In this document: one piece after another, positions 50,923 through 58,399 of the stretch
How positions within the stretch are numbered: the stretch's first letter is position 1
Layout of the letters: the number at the start of each line of letters is the position of its first letter
Source: Herbaspirillum hiltneri N3
GTDB lineage: Bacteria > Pseudomonadota > Gammaproteobacteria > Burkholderiales > Burkholderiaceae_D
Length of the DNA stretch: 64,000 nucleotides
Assembly (NCBI RefSeq): GCF_001267925.1
Contig: NZ_CP011409.1
Span: 2,046,001 to 2,110,000, forward strand
Reading direction: 5' to 3'
Program-made: the position numbers and the translations under genes
Notes under the pieces: generated by a model
The model's input: only the letters and a program-made list of their open reading frames with translations
The model's database searches: none
What the model was told of the DNA's origin: nothing

Positions 50923-51950
50923 GGGTCCTGTCCGAGATCCAGGTCGACGCGCTGACCGAAGTCTTCAACGTCGGTGCTGGCAGGGCGGCGCTCAGCCTGA
51001 GTGAAATCGTGGGCGAAGAAGTCATGCTGTCGGTGCCGTCCATCGAAGTGCTCAAGGCCGGCTATCTGGGTGTGCACCGGCACGTTGCCGACGTCTTGCT
51101 CGAGCGCGCGCGCGAAGCCGTCGAAGGCCGCGCGGCGATGAATTGCAGCCTGTGCAAATACCGCGTGCAGATCGTCGGCTTCGAGGAGCAGATCGGCGAA
51201 CCGCAGCGCGCCCATCATTTGCAGGTGCGCGGCTTGCTCAATCGCGAGACGCTCGCGGCCGAAGCGAAAGTCGATTTCCCACCCTATGTGCCGCATCCGA
51301 TCGAGAAGGAAAGCTTCGAGATCATCGCCGCCGGTCGCGACTGGTCGGTGTTTCCGCCGGCGCACCTGACGGCGCTGCAACGGCTGGTGCACACCAGCGG
51401 CGACTTCGACGCGGTCGACGACATCTATTTTTCATCCGGTGCGATCGAGGCAGGCATCCGCGCCATCCTGCGCTGCAAGCGCGTGGTGACCGACGTGACG
51501 ATGGTGCAGACAGGCCTGAAGCGCGCACTGGTCGAGCAGCTCGGCGTCGAAACCTGGTGCGGCGTGCATGATCGCGAGACCCATCTGCTGGCGCAGGCGC
51601 AGGGCATCACGCGCTCCGCCGCGGGCGTGCGCCGCGCGTGGGAAAAATTCGGCAACGACATCATTCTCGCCATCGGCGACGCACCGACCGCGATCGTCGA
51701 GACCACGCGCCTGATCCGCGAGCATGGCTGGCGGCCGCAGCTGGTGATCGGCTTGCCGGTCGGCTTCGTCGGCACGCGCGAAAGCAAGGACGAGCTGCGC
51801 CGCTGCCTGCAGGTGCCGCGCATTACCAACAGCGGTACGCGCGGCGGATCGCCGTGGGCGGCGACAGTGGTCAACGCCTTGATGATCGACGCCATCGGAC
51901 AGGTCATCGCCGCACAGGCGGCGGAGCTGAAAACAGATGCAGGAGCTTGA
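50919..51950 (+). CDS. Chimera: CheC N-terminus, CbiX C-terminus, precorrin-8X methylmutase (CbiC)
   Basis: 343 residues in one open frame made of three unrelated parts. Residues 1 to about 46 ([31 protein letters not shown]) are the start of a CheC/CheX-type chemotaxis phosphatase. Residues about 50-100 ([29 protein letters not shown]) are the C-terminal end of a CbiX cobaltochelatase with its MNCxLCKYR iron-sulphur motif. Residues about 110-340 are precorrin-8X methylmutase, including the catalytic His in [12 protein letters not shown] and [13 protein letters not shown]. The CbiX-CbiC part may be a natural fusion; the CheC join near 51050-51080 looks like a deletion end-point. The methylmutase domain appears complete and is now read from the chemotaxis start. 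Confidence 0.8.
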   Translation: MRVLSEIQVDALTEVFNVGAGRAALSLSEIVGEEVMLSVPSIEVLKAGYLGVHRHVADVLLERAREAVEGRAAMNCSLCKYRVQIVGFEEQIGEPQRAHHLQVRGLLNRETLAAEAKVDFPPYVPHPIEKESFEIIAAGRDWSVFPPAHLTALQRLVHTSGDFDAVDDIYFSSGAIEAGIRAILRCKRVVTDVTMVQTGLKRALVEQLGVETWCGVHDRETHLLAQAQGITRSAAGVRRAWEKFGNDIILAIGDAPTAIVETTRLIREHGWRPQLVIGLPVGFVGTRESKDELRRCLQVPRITNSGTRGGSPWAATVVNALMIDAIGQVIAAQAAELKTDAGA

Positions 51951-53112
51951 GCGCGCCGAATTCGACCTCACCGTGCCGGCCCCCAACGGTCTGCGGCGTG
52001 GCAGGACGACCGGCAGCTGCGCCACGGCGGCAGTGAAGGCGGCGTTGACGATGCTGTTGTGCGGAGAGCGGATCGACAAGGCCGAAGTCAGCCTGCCGGA
52101 CGGCAAGCATTACCTGCTGGTGCCGATACAGGATGTGCAGAAACTGGACGACAAGCGCATCCGCGCGGAAGTACTGAAGGACGGTGGCGACGACCCGGAC
52201 AACACGCACGGTGCGACGATTTTCGCCGAAGTGGCGCGCAACGATACGGGAGACATTCGCTTCAAGGCGGCATCCGGCGTCGGCACCGCAACCCGGCCCG
52301 GTTTGCGCGTAGCGGTAGGTGAAGCGGCCATCAATCCGGTGCCGCGCCAGATGATGCGGCTGGCGGTGGCGGAAGTGCTGGAAGAGTTGAACGTGAATGG
52401 CGAGACCGGCTTTGATCTCGCCATCGGTTGCGAAGACGGCCAGAAGATTGCGCAGAAAACCTTCAATCCGCGTCTCGGGATCGTCGGCGGGATTTCCATC
52501 CTCGGCACGTCGGGCATTGTCGAACCGATGTCGCTGGCGTCATGGATCGCGTCGATAGAAGTGTATATCCGCGTCGCCCTGGCGGACGACAGCAAGCCGA
52601 ACGGCGTGGCGACTTGCGTGGCGTACCTGCCCGGCAAGATCGGCCGCACTTTTGCGCGTGACGAGCTGGGCTTGCCGGAAGCGCGCTCGGTGCAGATCGC
52701 CAACTTCCTCGGCGACGCGCTCGACTTCACGCAGTCGGCGCTGGCCGAGCAGGGCGCGGAACTGGATGTGTTATGGCTGGCGGGTCATCCCGGCAAGCTG
52801 GCCAAGGTGCTCGACGGCGTATGGGATACGCATTCGAGCAAGAGCAATATGGCGATGGGCGGTGTAGCCCGCGTGGCGTCGGAACTGGCGGCGGAGTTCG
52901 GGTTTTCCGCAGCACTGATCGCCGAGATAGAAAGTGCAAATACGGTGGAAGCAGCAATCGAACGTTTGAGGCAGGAGTCCGGATCGGCCGCGCTGTGGCG
53001 CGCCATCGAAGCGCGCATCGCCGCACTGGCGCAGACGCGCGTGCCGGCGGTGAAACGCGTCGAGGTGCGTCTGTTCGATCTCGACGGCAATTTGCTGGGA
53101 GGTCGTGCATGA
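51937..53112 (+). CDS. cbiD: Cobalt-precorrin-5B C1-methyltransferase
   Basis: 391 residues with the CbiD signature [18 protein letters not shown] and the later [18 protein letters not shown] segment. It methylates C1 in the anaerobic (early cobalt) branch of corrin synthesis. It overlaps the chimeric cbiC by 14 bases, and its stop overlaps the start of a truncated cobI/cbiL. The presence of CbiX and CbiD indicates an early-cobalt route. Confidence 0.95.
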   Translation: MQELERAEFDLTVPAPNGLRRGRTTGSCATAAVKAALTMLLCGERIDKAEVSLPDGKHYLLVPIQDVQKLDDKRIRAEVLKDGGDDPDNTHGATIFAEVARNDTGDIRFKAASGVGTATRPGLRVAVGEAAINPVPRQMMRLAVAEVLEELNVNGETGFDLAIGCEDGQKIAQKTFNPRLGIVGGISILGTSGIVEPMSLASWIASIEVYIRVALADDSKPNGVATCVAYLPGKIGRTFARDELGLPEARSVQIANFLGDALDFTQSALAEQGAELDVLWLAGHPGKLAKVLDGVWDTHSSKSNMAMGGVARVASELAAEFGFSAALIAEIESANTVEAAIERLRQESGSAALWRAIEARIAALAQTRVPAVKRVEVRLFDLDGNLLGGRA

Positions 53113-53222
53113 ACGCAAACAATGAACTCGGCATGTTCTGGGGCATCGGCGTCGGTCCCGGCCCGGCAGGCTATCTGCCGCTGGCGGCGATGCAGGCTTT
53201 GCAGCAGGCCGACCTGAATTGA
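53109..53222 (+). pseudogene. cbiL: Precorrin-2 C20-methyltransferase, truncated after about 35 codons
   Basis: The start overlaps the cbiD stop (ATGA). The product begins [20 protein letters not shown] and continues LPLAAMQALQQADL, the N-terminal SAM-binding loop of the tetrapyrrole methylase fold (family of CobI/CbiL). It then meets a stop in foreign sequence at about 53215. The rest of the gene (about 200 codons) is missing, so it cannot work. The rightward sequence is phage-like. Confidence 0.8.
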
Positions 53223-53309
53223 GGCGTTGCCACCGTCGCAGGACAGCGTGCCGTTAGCCGAAACAGTCGGCGCGGCATCCTGCGAGCAGTAGAGGACGTA
53301 GCGCGGCAT
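53216..53309 (-). pseudogene. Truncated small inovirus-type protein
   Basis: The reading frame begins MPRYVLYCSQDAAPTVSANG and then TLSCDGGNASIQ, after which it runs into antisense cbiL sequence. Small proteins with this start, lying just after the ssDNA-binding gene, are known from filamentous-phage genomes. Its start is one base from the stop of that gene, so they were cotranscribed. The C-terminal part is lost at the junction. Confidence 0.55.
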
Positions 53310-53311
53310 GA

Positions 53312-53632
53312 TCAGGTTGCCGCAGTCTTGGAGGCATCGGCAGGCTTTGCGACTGGCTTACCGGAACCGTGAGGATGCAGCGCAGTGATGCGCGGAACGA
53401 CGAGGCGATCAAAACTCACGTCGAGTTCGAACTCAGCGAGATAGCGCCCAGGAATCGTTTCCTTCAAATCGCGCGGTAACAGCAACTCGCCAATCTTGGT
53501 TGAGTTATCTGGACCGCTGACAACACATTGAGCGCGAAACATTTCCCACGCCTTCCCGCTTTTGATGCTGACGCCAGACGATTGATTGATCGCGAGAATA
53601 TCGATCAGATGTTTGTTATCGATTGCAGACAT
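53312..53632 (-). CDS. Phage ssDNA-binding (helix-destabilising) protein
   Basis: 106 residues. Length and pattern resemble the inovirus gene V-type protein: SSGVSIKSGKAWEMFRAQCVV, then TKIGELLLPRDL and IPGRYLAEFELDVSFDRLVV, followed by a polar Ala/Lys-rich tail. Such proteins coat single-stranded phage DNA. A good ribosome-binding site (AAGGGG) precedes the ATG. It is divergent from the regulator gene. The assignment rests on pattern resemblance. Confidence 0.65.
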   Translation of the reverse strand: MSAIDNKHLIDILAINQSSGVSIKSGKAWEMFRAQCVVSGPDNSTKIGELLLPRDLKETIPGRYLAEFELDVSFDRLVVPRITALHPHGSGKPVAKPADASKTAAT

Positions 53633-53787
53633 GATTTACCCCTTTATGGGTGAGAACTACGATGGAAAGCCCTTTGTGGGCGACGGAATCCGCAGGACGC
53701 GGTATAGAGAAGGGGGAGTTGCTTCCAGTAGGCGCGGAAGCCACAAATTCGCTTAGCAGATGAACGCATACATACCCCCCGGTATTG

Positions 53788-53809
53788 CTTTATCGGTTTT
53801 CCGATAAAG
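53788..53809. promoter_or_regulatory. Perfect 9-base hairpin in the phage control region
   Basis: CTTTATCGG and CCGATAAAG are exactly complementary around a TTTT loop, 156 bases upstream of the ssDNA-binding gene start. It may be an operator or a bidirectional terminator. Confidence 0.5.
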
Positions 53810-53832
53810 ATGTGCTATGTTTACGAAAACTC

Positions 53833-53881
53833 ATGATCGTTAAATCTAATGACCATGAGAATATTTAACGATCATTAGATT
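53833..53881. promoter_or_regulatory. Interleaved inverted repeats upstream of the phage regulator
   Basis: Two perfect inverted repeats overlap: ATGATCGTTAAAT (53833-53845) with ATTTAACGATCAT (53863-53875), and AATCTAATGA (53843-53852) with TCATTAGATT (53872-53881). They end 16 bases before the regulator ATG and are good autoregulatory operator candidates. Confidence 0.6.
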
Positions 53882-53896
53882 GTCAAGAGGTATGTC

Positions 53897-54391
53897 ATGA
53901 AAAGCGTAAAATTTATCGACCTGCTGATCGAGAAAAAAGGCCTGAAGAATGACGTGGCCGTATGCAAAGAATTGGGATGGTCGTCAGGCCAAATCAGTCA
54001 ATACCGATCCGGCAAAAACATAATGAATAACGAGGCGTGTATTGCCCTCGCTATCGCACTAGAAGATGATCCGATGAAGATCATCATGGCGGCAGACTTA
54101 GACCGAGCAGAACGCAGCGGCCATAAGTCATTGTGGGAAGTTTTTTCGAAACAAGCCGCGATGGCAACCGGTGCAGTTGTTTTGGGCGGTGTCACTCTTT
54201 TATTGTCGCCTACCCCCTCGGAAGCCGCGTCACTAAGCCATGCCGCAGGTCCGAACGATTTACATTATGTAAAATTTGCTCCAATGTTTAATATGTTCGC
54301 CAGCGACGCTATCCCTTTGATTTTATTATGTTTGAAAGATGACCCTATTCACATAGGTTCCAATCTTTCAATTGTTCACAAAAGTCTGTAA
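53897..54391 (+). CDS. DUF3693-type phage regulator with helix-turn-helix and membrane segment
   Basis: 164 residues with AAGAGG upstream. The N-terminal helix-turn-helix (about 1-60) reads KNDVAVCKELGWSSGQISQYRSG, as in DUF3693 phage-related proteins. A central hydrophobic segment lies at about 90-107 (MATGAVVLGGVTLLLSP). The C-terminal tail (HYVKFAPMFNMF onward) looks frayed and may be shifted or shortened. In filamentous phages such a gene controls replication genes on the opposite strand. It is divergent from the ssDNA-binding gene. Confidence 0.65.
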   Translation: MKSVKFIDLLIEKKGLKNDVAVCKELGWSSGQISQYRSGKNIMNNEACIALAIALEDDPMKIIMAADLDRAERSGHKSLWEVFSKQAAMATGAVVLGGVTLLLSPTPSEAASLSHAAGPNDLHYVKFAPMFNMFASDAIPLILLCLKDDPIHIGSNLSIVHKSL

Positions 54392-54580
54392 GCAATTGAA
54401 TTTAAAAGATTTAATAATTATTTGAAAATACTTGCTTGCCCTGATGTGACCAAGCGTCAATATATGGCTATGCAAATATATTCTTCACGACTTGCCGACG
54501 GTCGACGGTTGCCAATCCTTTTTCGAACGACGCCGTCAAAGCCATTCTTAGTTCCATTTCTATTCGTCACGTTAAAACGC

Positions 54581-55047
54581 TGTTGATTTGCGTCGAAAAC
54601 TGACCCACTTAGCCGCATAATTTGCACCGAGAATTGACCCACGTATAGAACACAATTCTGCTTATGACCGTAAGCAGGAGATCGGAGTGATAGACGTGGC
54701 ATTACTTGGAATTATTCGACGCTGGCACCTTCGTGACCAGGTCCCATTGCGAGAGATCGCCAGGCGTTTAGGTATCTCACGTAACACCGTCAGGCGATAC
54801 ATTCGCGCGGAAACCATTGAGCCAGCCTATGCAGACAGGCGTCCCCGAAGCTCTTTGGACAAGTACACATTCAAACTCTCGGCTTGGTTAAAGACCGAAG
54901 CGGCTAAGTCACGCAAGCAACGCCGGACGTTAAAACAGCTCCATTTGGAGCTGCGAGCATTGGGGTATGAGGGGTCGTATGATCGTGTCGCAGCCTTCGC
55001 CAGACGGTGGAAGGTGGATCAATTGGAGAGGGTCAGTTCCGCGAGCA
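54581..55047 (+). mobile_element. IS21-family element, left end only
   Basis: The left terminus starts TGTTGATTTGCGTCGAAAAC, and the related units GCGTCGAAAACTGACCCAC and GCACCGAGAATTGACCCAC repeat, as is typical of IS21 ends. A truncated istA follows. The right end, istB and the other terminal repeats are missing; the sequence joins an AAA ATPase remnant at about 55047. Confidence 0.8.
54687..55046 (+). pseudogene. istA: IS21 transposase IstA, N-terminal fragment
   Basis: About 120 codons from a GTG start with AGGAG upstream. The N-terminal helix-turn-helix is QVPLREIARRLGISRNTVRR. The conserved KSRKQRRTLKQLHLELRALG and YDRVAAFARRWK segments follow. The fragment stops before the DDE catalytic domain (which normally follows KST), where it joins the antisense of another gene. 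The frame continues for about 50 codons of meaningless sequence. It cannot transpose. Confidence 0.85.
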
Positions 55048-55049
55048 AA

Positions 55050-55556
55050 TCAACAATTTTTCACCCAAGAAACAGTCTTGGTGTCAGCCCCACTCGTTAT
55101 TTGAAAATCTGCCTGGGCAAGCCGGCCTGCCTCTGGCTTCTCGAAAGCGTTGGAGCGCACATCCTCCGTGATGTCTCTGGCTCGACAAGCTCTCTTTAGA
55201 ACCCGCGCATAACCCGATTTACCAGCTCCGTTTGGGCCATAGATGACCGTCATTCCCTTTGGAGCGAAGGTAAGCGTCTGTGCCGGCGCAAGCCTGTTGA
55301 CGTTACTCACGTTGCTCATGGAGACGAGCACAGCGGCATCGGCCTTGGCTGCGACAATGGGCAGGTGTTCTGCTGCCAAAGGCTGCGGTTGACGACTTTG
55401 TGGATCCGCAACTCCGTTGCCAGCTTTGAGCATGGCATAGAGGTCATCCAGATCATCCGCGGTCATCTGCTGATGGAATAGTCGACGGACTGCATCCTGC
55501 TGCCACGGTTTCAGATTAGCCTGCGACCATGCAAGAATATCTTGTAGAACGGCCAT
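55050..55556 (-). pseudogene. AAA ATPase fragment of restriction/anticodon-nuclease-associated type
   Basis: 168 codons survive. The N-terminal part (WSQANLKPWQQDAVRRLFHQ, LYAMLKAGNG) and the Walker A motif VIYGPNGAGKSGYARVLKRA near residue 110 resemble large COG4694-type ATPases (RloC/PrrC-like or restriction-linked). Those usually exceed 700 residues and include coiled coils and a C-terminal effector domain. The gene is cut at its 3' side by the IS21 fragment, so Walker B and all the rest are lost. It points to a former defence locus at this site. Confidence 0.65.
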
Positions 55557-56061
55557 GTGAGCTCCCCCTTTGCGATGGATTTTTGATTTTTCTCAACAGC
55601 ACTTGCCGCTCAATTCTCTCATCTTATGAAAGTCCATTGTTGAGCTCGTAGCGTTTCACAATCGTCCATCACATTTTTTATCCACAATATTGAAAAACAA
55701 TTTTAGTAATTTTTTTGCTGAAAAATTTCGTAAAAATTTGCCTCTGCGCGTGAAATAAACTTTTTCCAAGATAAAAATTTTAATTTTTTTTTGTGTCTTT
55801 TTAGTGCGAAAACTCATCTGAAAATTCACCTCCTTGGTGAATTCTGAGTGAAAAAAAACATCACCGAAAAAGTGTTTTTTTGCACAATTCGGTGCGTGAT
55901 TGATTGCACAAAAATGTGGCAGGAACCGTGCTCTTAAAGATCATGACACAGAGCCATAAGCAGCTGAAATTCGATGCTGCTTGGTGCAGTATCCATAATC
56001 CCTGCAACAGGCGTAATACAGATACTGCAAAGAACATTACCTCACATTTAAAGGCTCCATC
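55557..56061. other. AT-rich intergenic region upstream of the amidotransferase gene
   Basis: 505 bases without a gene. GC content falls well below that of the flanking genes, with many A and T runs from 55660 to 55900, consistent with acquired DNA. It carries a partial HrpL-type promoter. No terminal repeats were recognised. Confidence 0.5.
55922..55950 (+). promoter_or_regulatory. HrpL-box-like sequence (partial)
   Basis: GGAACC (55922-55927) is followed after 16 bases by TGACACA (55944-55950). The minus-35 half is a perfect match to the GGAACC of hrp boxes; the minus-10 half matches CCACNNA only at A, C and the final A. It is 112 bases before the ATG of the next gene. Confidence 0.4.
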
Positions 56062-57384
56062 ATGACTATCAGCATCACCCCATCTTCTTCCAGCCATGCA
56101 GACTACACGCAGGCCGCCTCCGAACCTTCGGAGAACACCAGGCGCCCTGCTCCTCTGACTGTGCCGAAGAATGCAACCAGCATGGAAAAAAACAGTGCTA
56201 TCGCGCGGCAACTGCGGGCTCGCAATTTGACCACCAAGATCAATATCGCCAATCGCGACGACGCCAACGGCGGCGGCCGTGACTGGGATCACAAAACGAT
56301 TCAGGAGCTGAGCGGCCGCGAAACGGTAATCGTGGCATCGCCTAAACAGAAAGACCTGGAAGTCGATGTCGCAACCGAATTTGCCAAAAGTAAAGGCATC
56401 CCCCTCAAGCCGTTCCAGTGGTCTCATCAGCGCAATGTTCCTTTCAAGGTCGGTACTCCGGAAGTACGCGAAGATGGTAAATCGGGAGAGGGCCTGCTGT
56501 TAATTCCTGGCGGCCCAGTGAGCTTGCCGACAGAGGTCAACGGCACGCCAGGCATGCCGGATGCAAATCACTTGGGAGAGCAAAGCACATTGCGTTATCC
56601 GCCTAAGACTGAGGCACGTGGACGCTCTTCCCTTGAGCGATTGGCACATCAGCGAAATCTGGTCGACGATGCGCGACTGAACGGCCAGCCTATTATGGCA
56701 ATCTGCGGTGGTTCGTGGCACGTGGTCAGCGCTTTTGGCGGCAATACCGTGACCTCTCCCGATTACGAGGCGCATCATACCGCCGACATGCCTTCGATTG
56801 TGCCTATCCCTTCCGCGGACGGCTCCTCGGCACAAATGGGTGTCGCCCATGGCACCATCATGCAACATCCGATCAGCGTAAAGCAGGATTCGCTGCTGGC
56901 TCAGACCATGCGCCGTGATGGCGCCGCGCAGGATATCAATGTCAATTCGGTGCACTGGTCGGAAGTACTCAGTACCCACTATCAGGATGAAAATGCGGTA
57001 ACTCAGGTCGGTATCGCTGGTACGGACCCTGTTTCCCGGCGACCTACCAGCGAGCTGCTCGACATCAATGCCAAGATCAGTTCAGACGAACCGAACCGCG
57101 CGACGATAGAAGGTTTTGAATCACGTCACGGTGCCCCGATACTGGCGGTCCAGTGGCATCCCGAGGCACTGGCGGGCAGCCCGGTAGAACATCCTAAGGG
57201 GCTCCCTTCGACCTCGGGATTCGTCGATGCCGATTATGAAACCGAGCGTAGTCGTGCGGTGGCACAGATCAATGCCATGGCGCAGACTGGCGACGCCTAT
57301 GCCGCACGTCGTGAAATGACACGCGAGTTCAAGGAGCAAGTCGCCACTGGTCAGATTCCCAAAGCCCCTGTGACCTCGGAATAA
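56062..57384 (+). CDS. Class I glutamine amidotransferase / peptidase C26-like protein, candidate type III effector
   Basis: 440 residues, longer than the usual 240-260 of gamma-glutamyl-GABA hydrolase (PuuD-like) proteins. The amidotransferase domain lies at about 85-375. The nucleophile is Cys215 in IMAICGGSWHVVS, the catalytic His366 and Glu368 are in AVQWHPEAL, and VNSVHWSEV carries the C26-type His298. The first 50 residues are 18 percent Ser, with Ile at position 3 and no acidic residue in the first 12, as in type III secreted effectors. The C-terminal 65 residues are polar and helical. It stands alone behind an AT-rich region with an HrpL-like sequence. Secretion is inference; an ordinary cytoplasmic hydrolase is the alternative. 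Confidence 0.7.
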   Translation: MTISITPSSSSHADYTQAASEPSENTRRPAPLTVPKNATSMEKNSAIARQLRARNLTTKINIANRDDANGGGRDWDHKTIQELSGRETVIVASPKQKDLEVDVATEFAKSKGIPLKPFQWSHQRNVPFKVGTPEVREDGKSGEGLLLIPGGPVSLPTEVNGTPGMPDANHLGEQSTLRYPPKTEARGRSSLERLAHQRNLVDDARLNGQPIMAICGGSWHVVSAFGGNTVTSPDYEAHHTADMPSIVPIPSADGSSAQMGVAHGTIMQHPISVKQDSLLAQTMRRDGAAQDINVNSVHWSEVLSTHYQDENAVTQVGIAGTDPVSRRPTSELLDINAKISSDEPNRATIEGFESRHGAPILAVQWHPEALAGSPVEHPKGLPSTSGFVDADYETERSRAVAQINAMAQTGDAYAARREMTREFKEQVATGQIPKAPVTSE

Positions 57385-57466
57385 TCGACCGACTCGGATC
57401 CAATTGAGAGAAGTGACAGCGGGCGTGGAATGCATCATGCCGCGCCCGCATCGTCACGCAGGTTTT

Positions 57467-58399
57467 CTAACTGCCGGGAAAGAACGGTTTTCCCAATGAT
57501 GCCGGTGCATTCTTGCGCATCAGTTGTGGGTCGCGGGAAATCACCACCAGTACTACCACGGTTGCCAGATACGGCAGCGAGGCCAGCAATGGAGTCGGAA
57601 TACTGAGGACGGGCGAATTTTGCAGTTGAAATTGCAGGGCCATCAATGCGCCAAACAGCAAGGCCCCTAGCAGCAGGCGCCCCGGACGCCAGGTCGCAAA
57701 CACCACAAGCCCGAGGGCAATCCAGCCCAGACCGACGGTCATTTGCTCCTGCCACAGGTGCAGATACACGACTGAATAATATCCGCCGGCGAGACCTGCC
57801 ATGATGCCCCCGAACAGGGTGGCACCAAAGCGCACGCGCACTACCGAATAGCCCAGTGCATGCGCGGAATCAGGCGACTCTCCGACCGCGCGCAACACAA
57901 GTCCGGCGCGTGTCCGGGTGAGAAACCACCAGATCGCAGGGACAGTGAGCAACGCCAGATAGACGAGCGGCGTTTGATGAAACAAGGCTGGACCAAGCAC
58001 CGGAATATCTACCAGCAAGGGAATCGACCATGGCGAAATGGTCTGCTGAATGGTCGCAGCGGTAAACGGCTGGCCGACATAAGCCGATAGACCTATACCG
58101 AGCATGCTTAATGCCAGACCGACGGCAACCTGATTCGCCAGCATCACCAGCACCAGCAAACCAAACAGCGCCGCCATCAACATGCCAGCCATGCCGGCTG
58201 CCAACAAGCCGAGCCATTGATGGCCGCTCACTACCGTTATGGCATAACCGGTCACGGCACCAATGAGCATCATGCCCTCGACGCCGAGGTTGAGTACCCC
58301 AGAGCGCTCGCTCACCAGTTCCCCCAAACCGGCCAGCAGTAGCGGCACCGCAATCACCAGCGTGTTTGACAGCAGCACGATCGCTTGTGTTGAGTTCAT
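57467..58399 (-). CDS. ABC transporter permease, BMP/nucleoside-uptake type
   Basis: 310 residues from the ATG giving MNSTQAIVLLSNTLVIAVPLLLAGLG. About eight to nine membrane segments of the BPD_transp_2 family are present, with the ERSGVLNLGVEGMMLIGAVTG motif shared by guanosine and purine nucleoside importers. It overlaps the other permease gene by four bases. The gene ends about 80 bases from the converging amidotransferase gene; the ATPase partner expected in such operons is not found in the window. Confidence 0.88.
   Translation of the reverse strand: MNSTQAIVLLSNTLVIAVPLLLAGLGELVSERSGVLNLGVEGMMLIGAVTGYAITVVSGHQWLGLLAAGMAGMLMAALFGLLVLVMLANQVAVGLALSMLGIGLSAYVGQPFTAATIQQTISPWSIPLLVDIPVLGPALFHQTPLVYLALLTVPAIWWFLTRTRAGLVLRAVGESPDSAHALGYSVVRVRFGATLFGGIMAGLAGGYYSVVYLHLWQEQMTVGLGWIALGLVVFATWRPGRLLLGALLFGALMALQFQLQNSPVLSIPTPLLASLPYLATVVVLVVISRDPQLMRKNAPASLGKPFFPGS

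Larger units (their letters stand above)
53216..54580. mobile_element. Filamentous-phage (inovirus) remnant
   Basis: A block of lower GC with phage-like content: a cut small minus-strand gene, a helix-destabilising ssDNA-binding gene, an operator-rich spacer and a divergent DUF3693-type regulator. Neither the replication initiator nor coat, adsorption or Zot (pI) genes are present, so it is a fragment. It interrupts cbiL on the left and ends at an IS21-type terminus on the right. Confidence 0.6.

Noticed and set aside
53210..53230. dif-type integration site for the filamentous phage
   Set aside because: Inoviruses often use XerCD at dif, but no dif-like 28-base palindrome is seen at the cbiL joint; the fragment more likely arrived or was left by other recombination.
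52785..53309. 174-codon minus-strand gene through the cbiL joint
   Set aside because: Only the first 32 or so codons are phage-like; the rest is antisense of cbiL and cbiD, so it is an artefact of the joint.
57419..57449. GCGGGCG/CGCCCGC hairpin as terminator between the converging genes
   Set aside because: The stem is good, but neither strand has a T run after it, so intrinsic termination is not supported.
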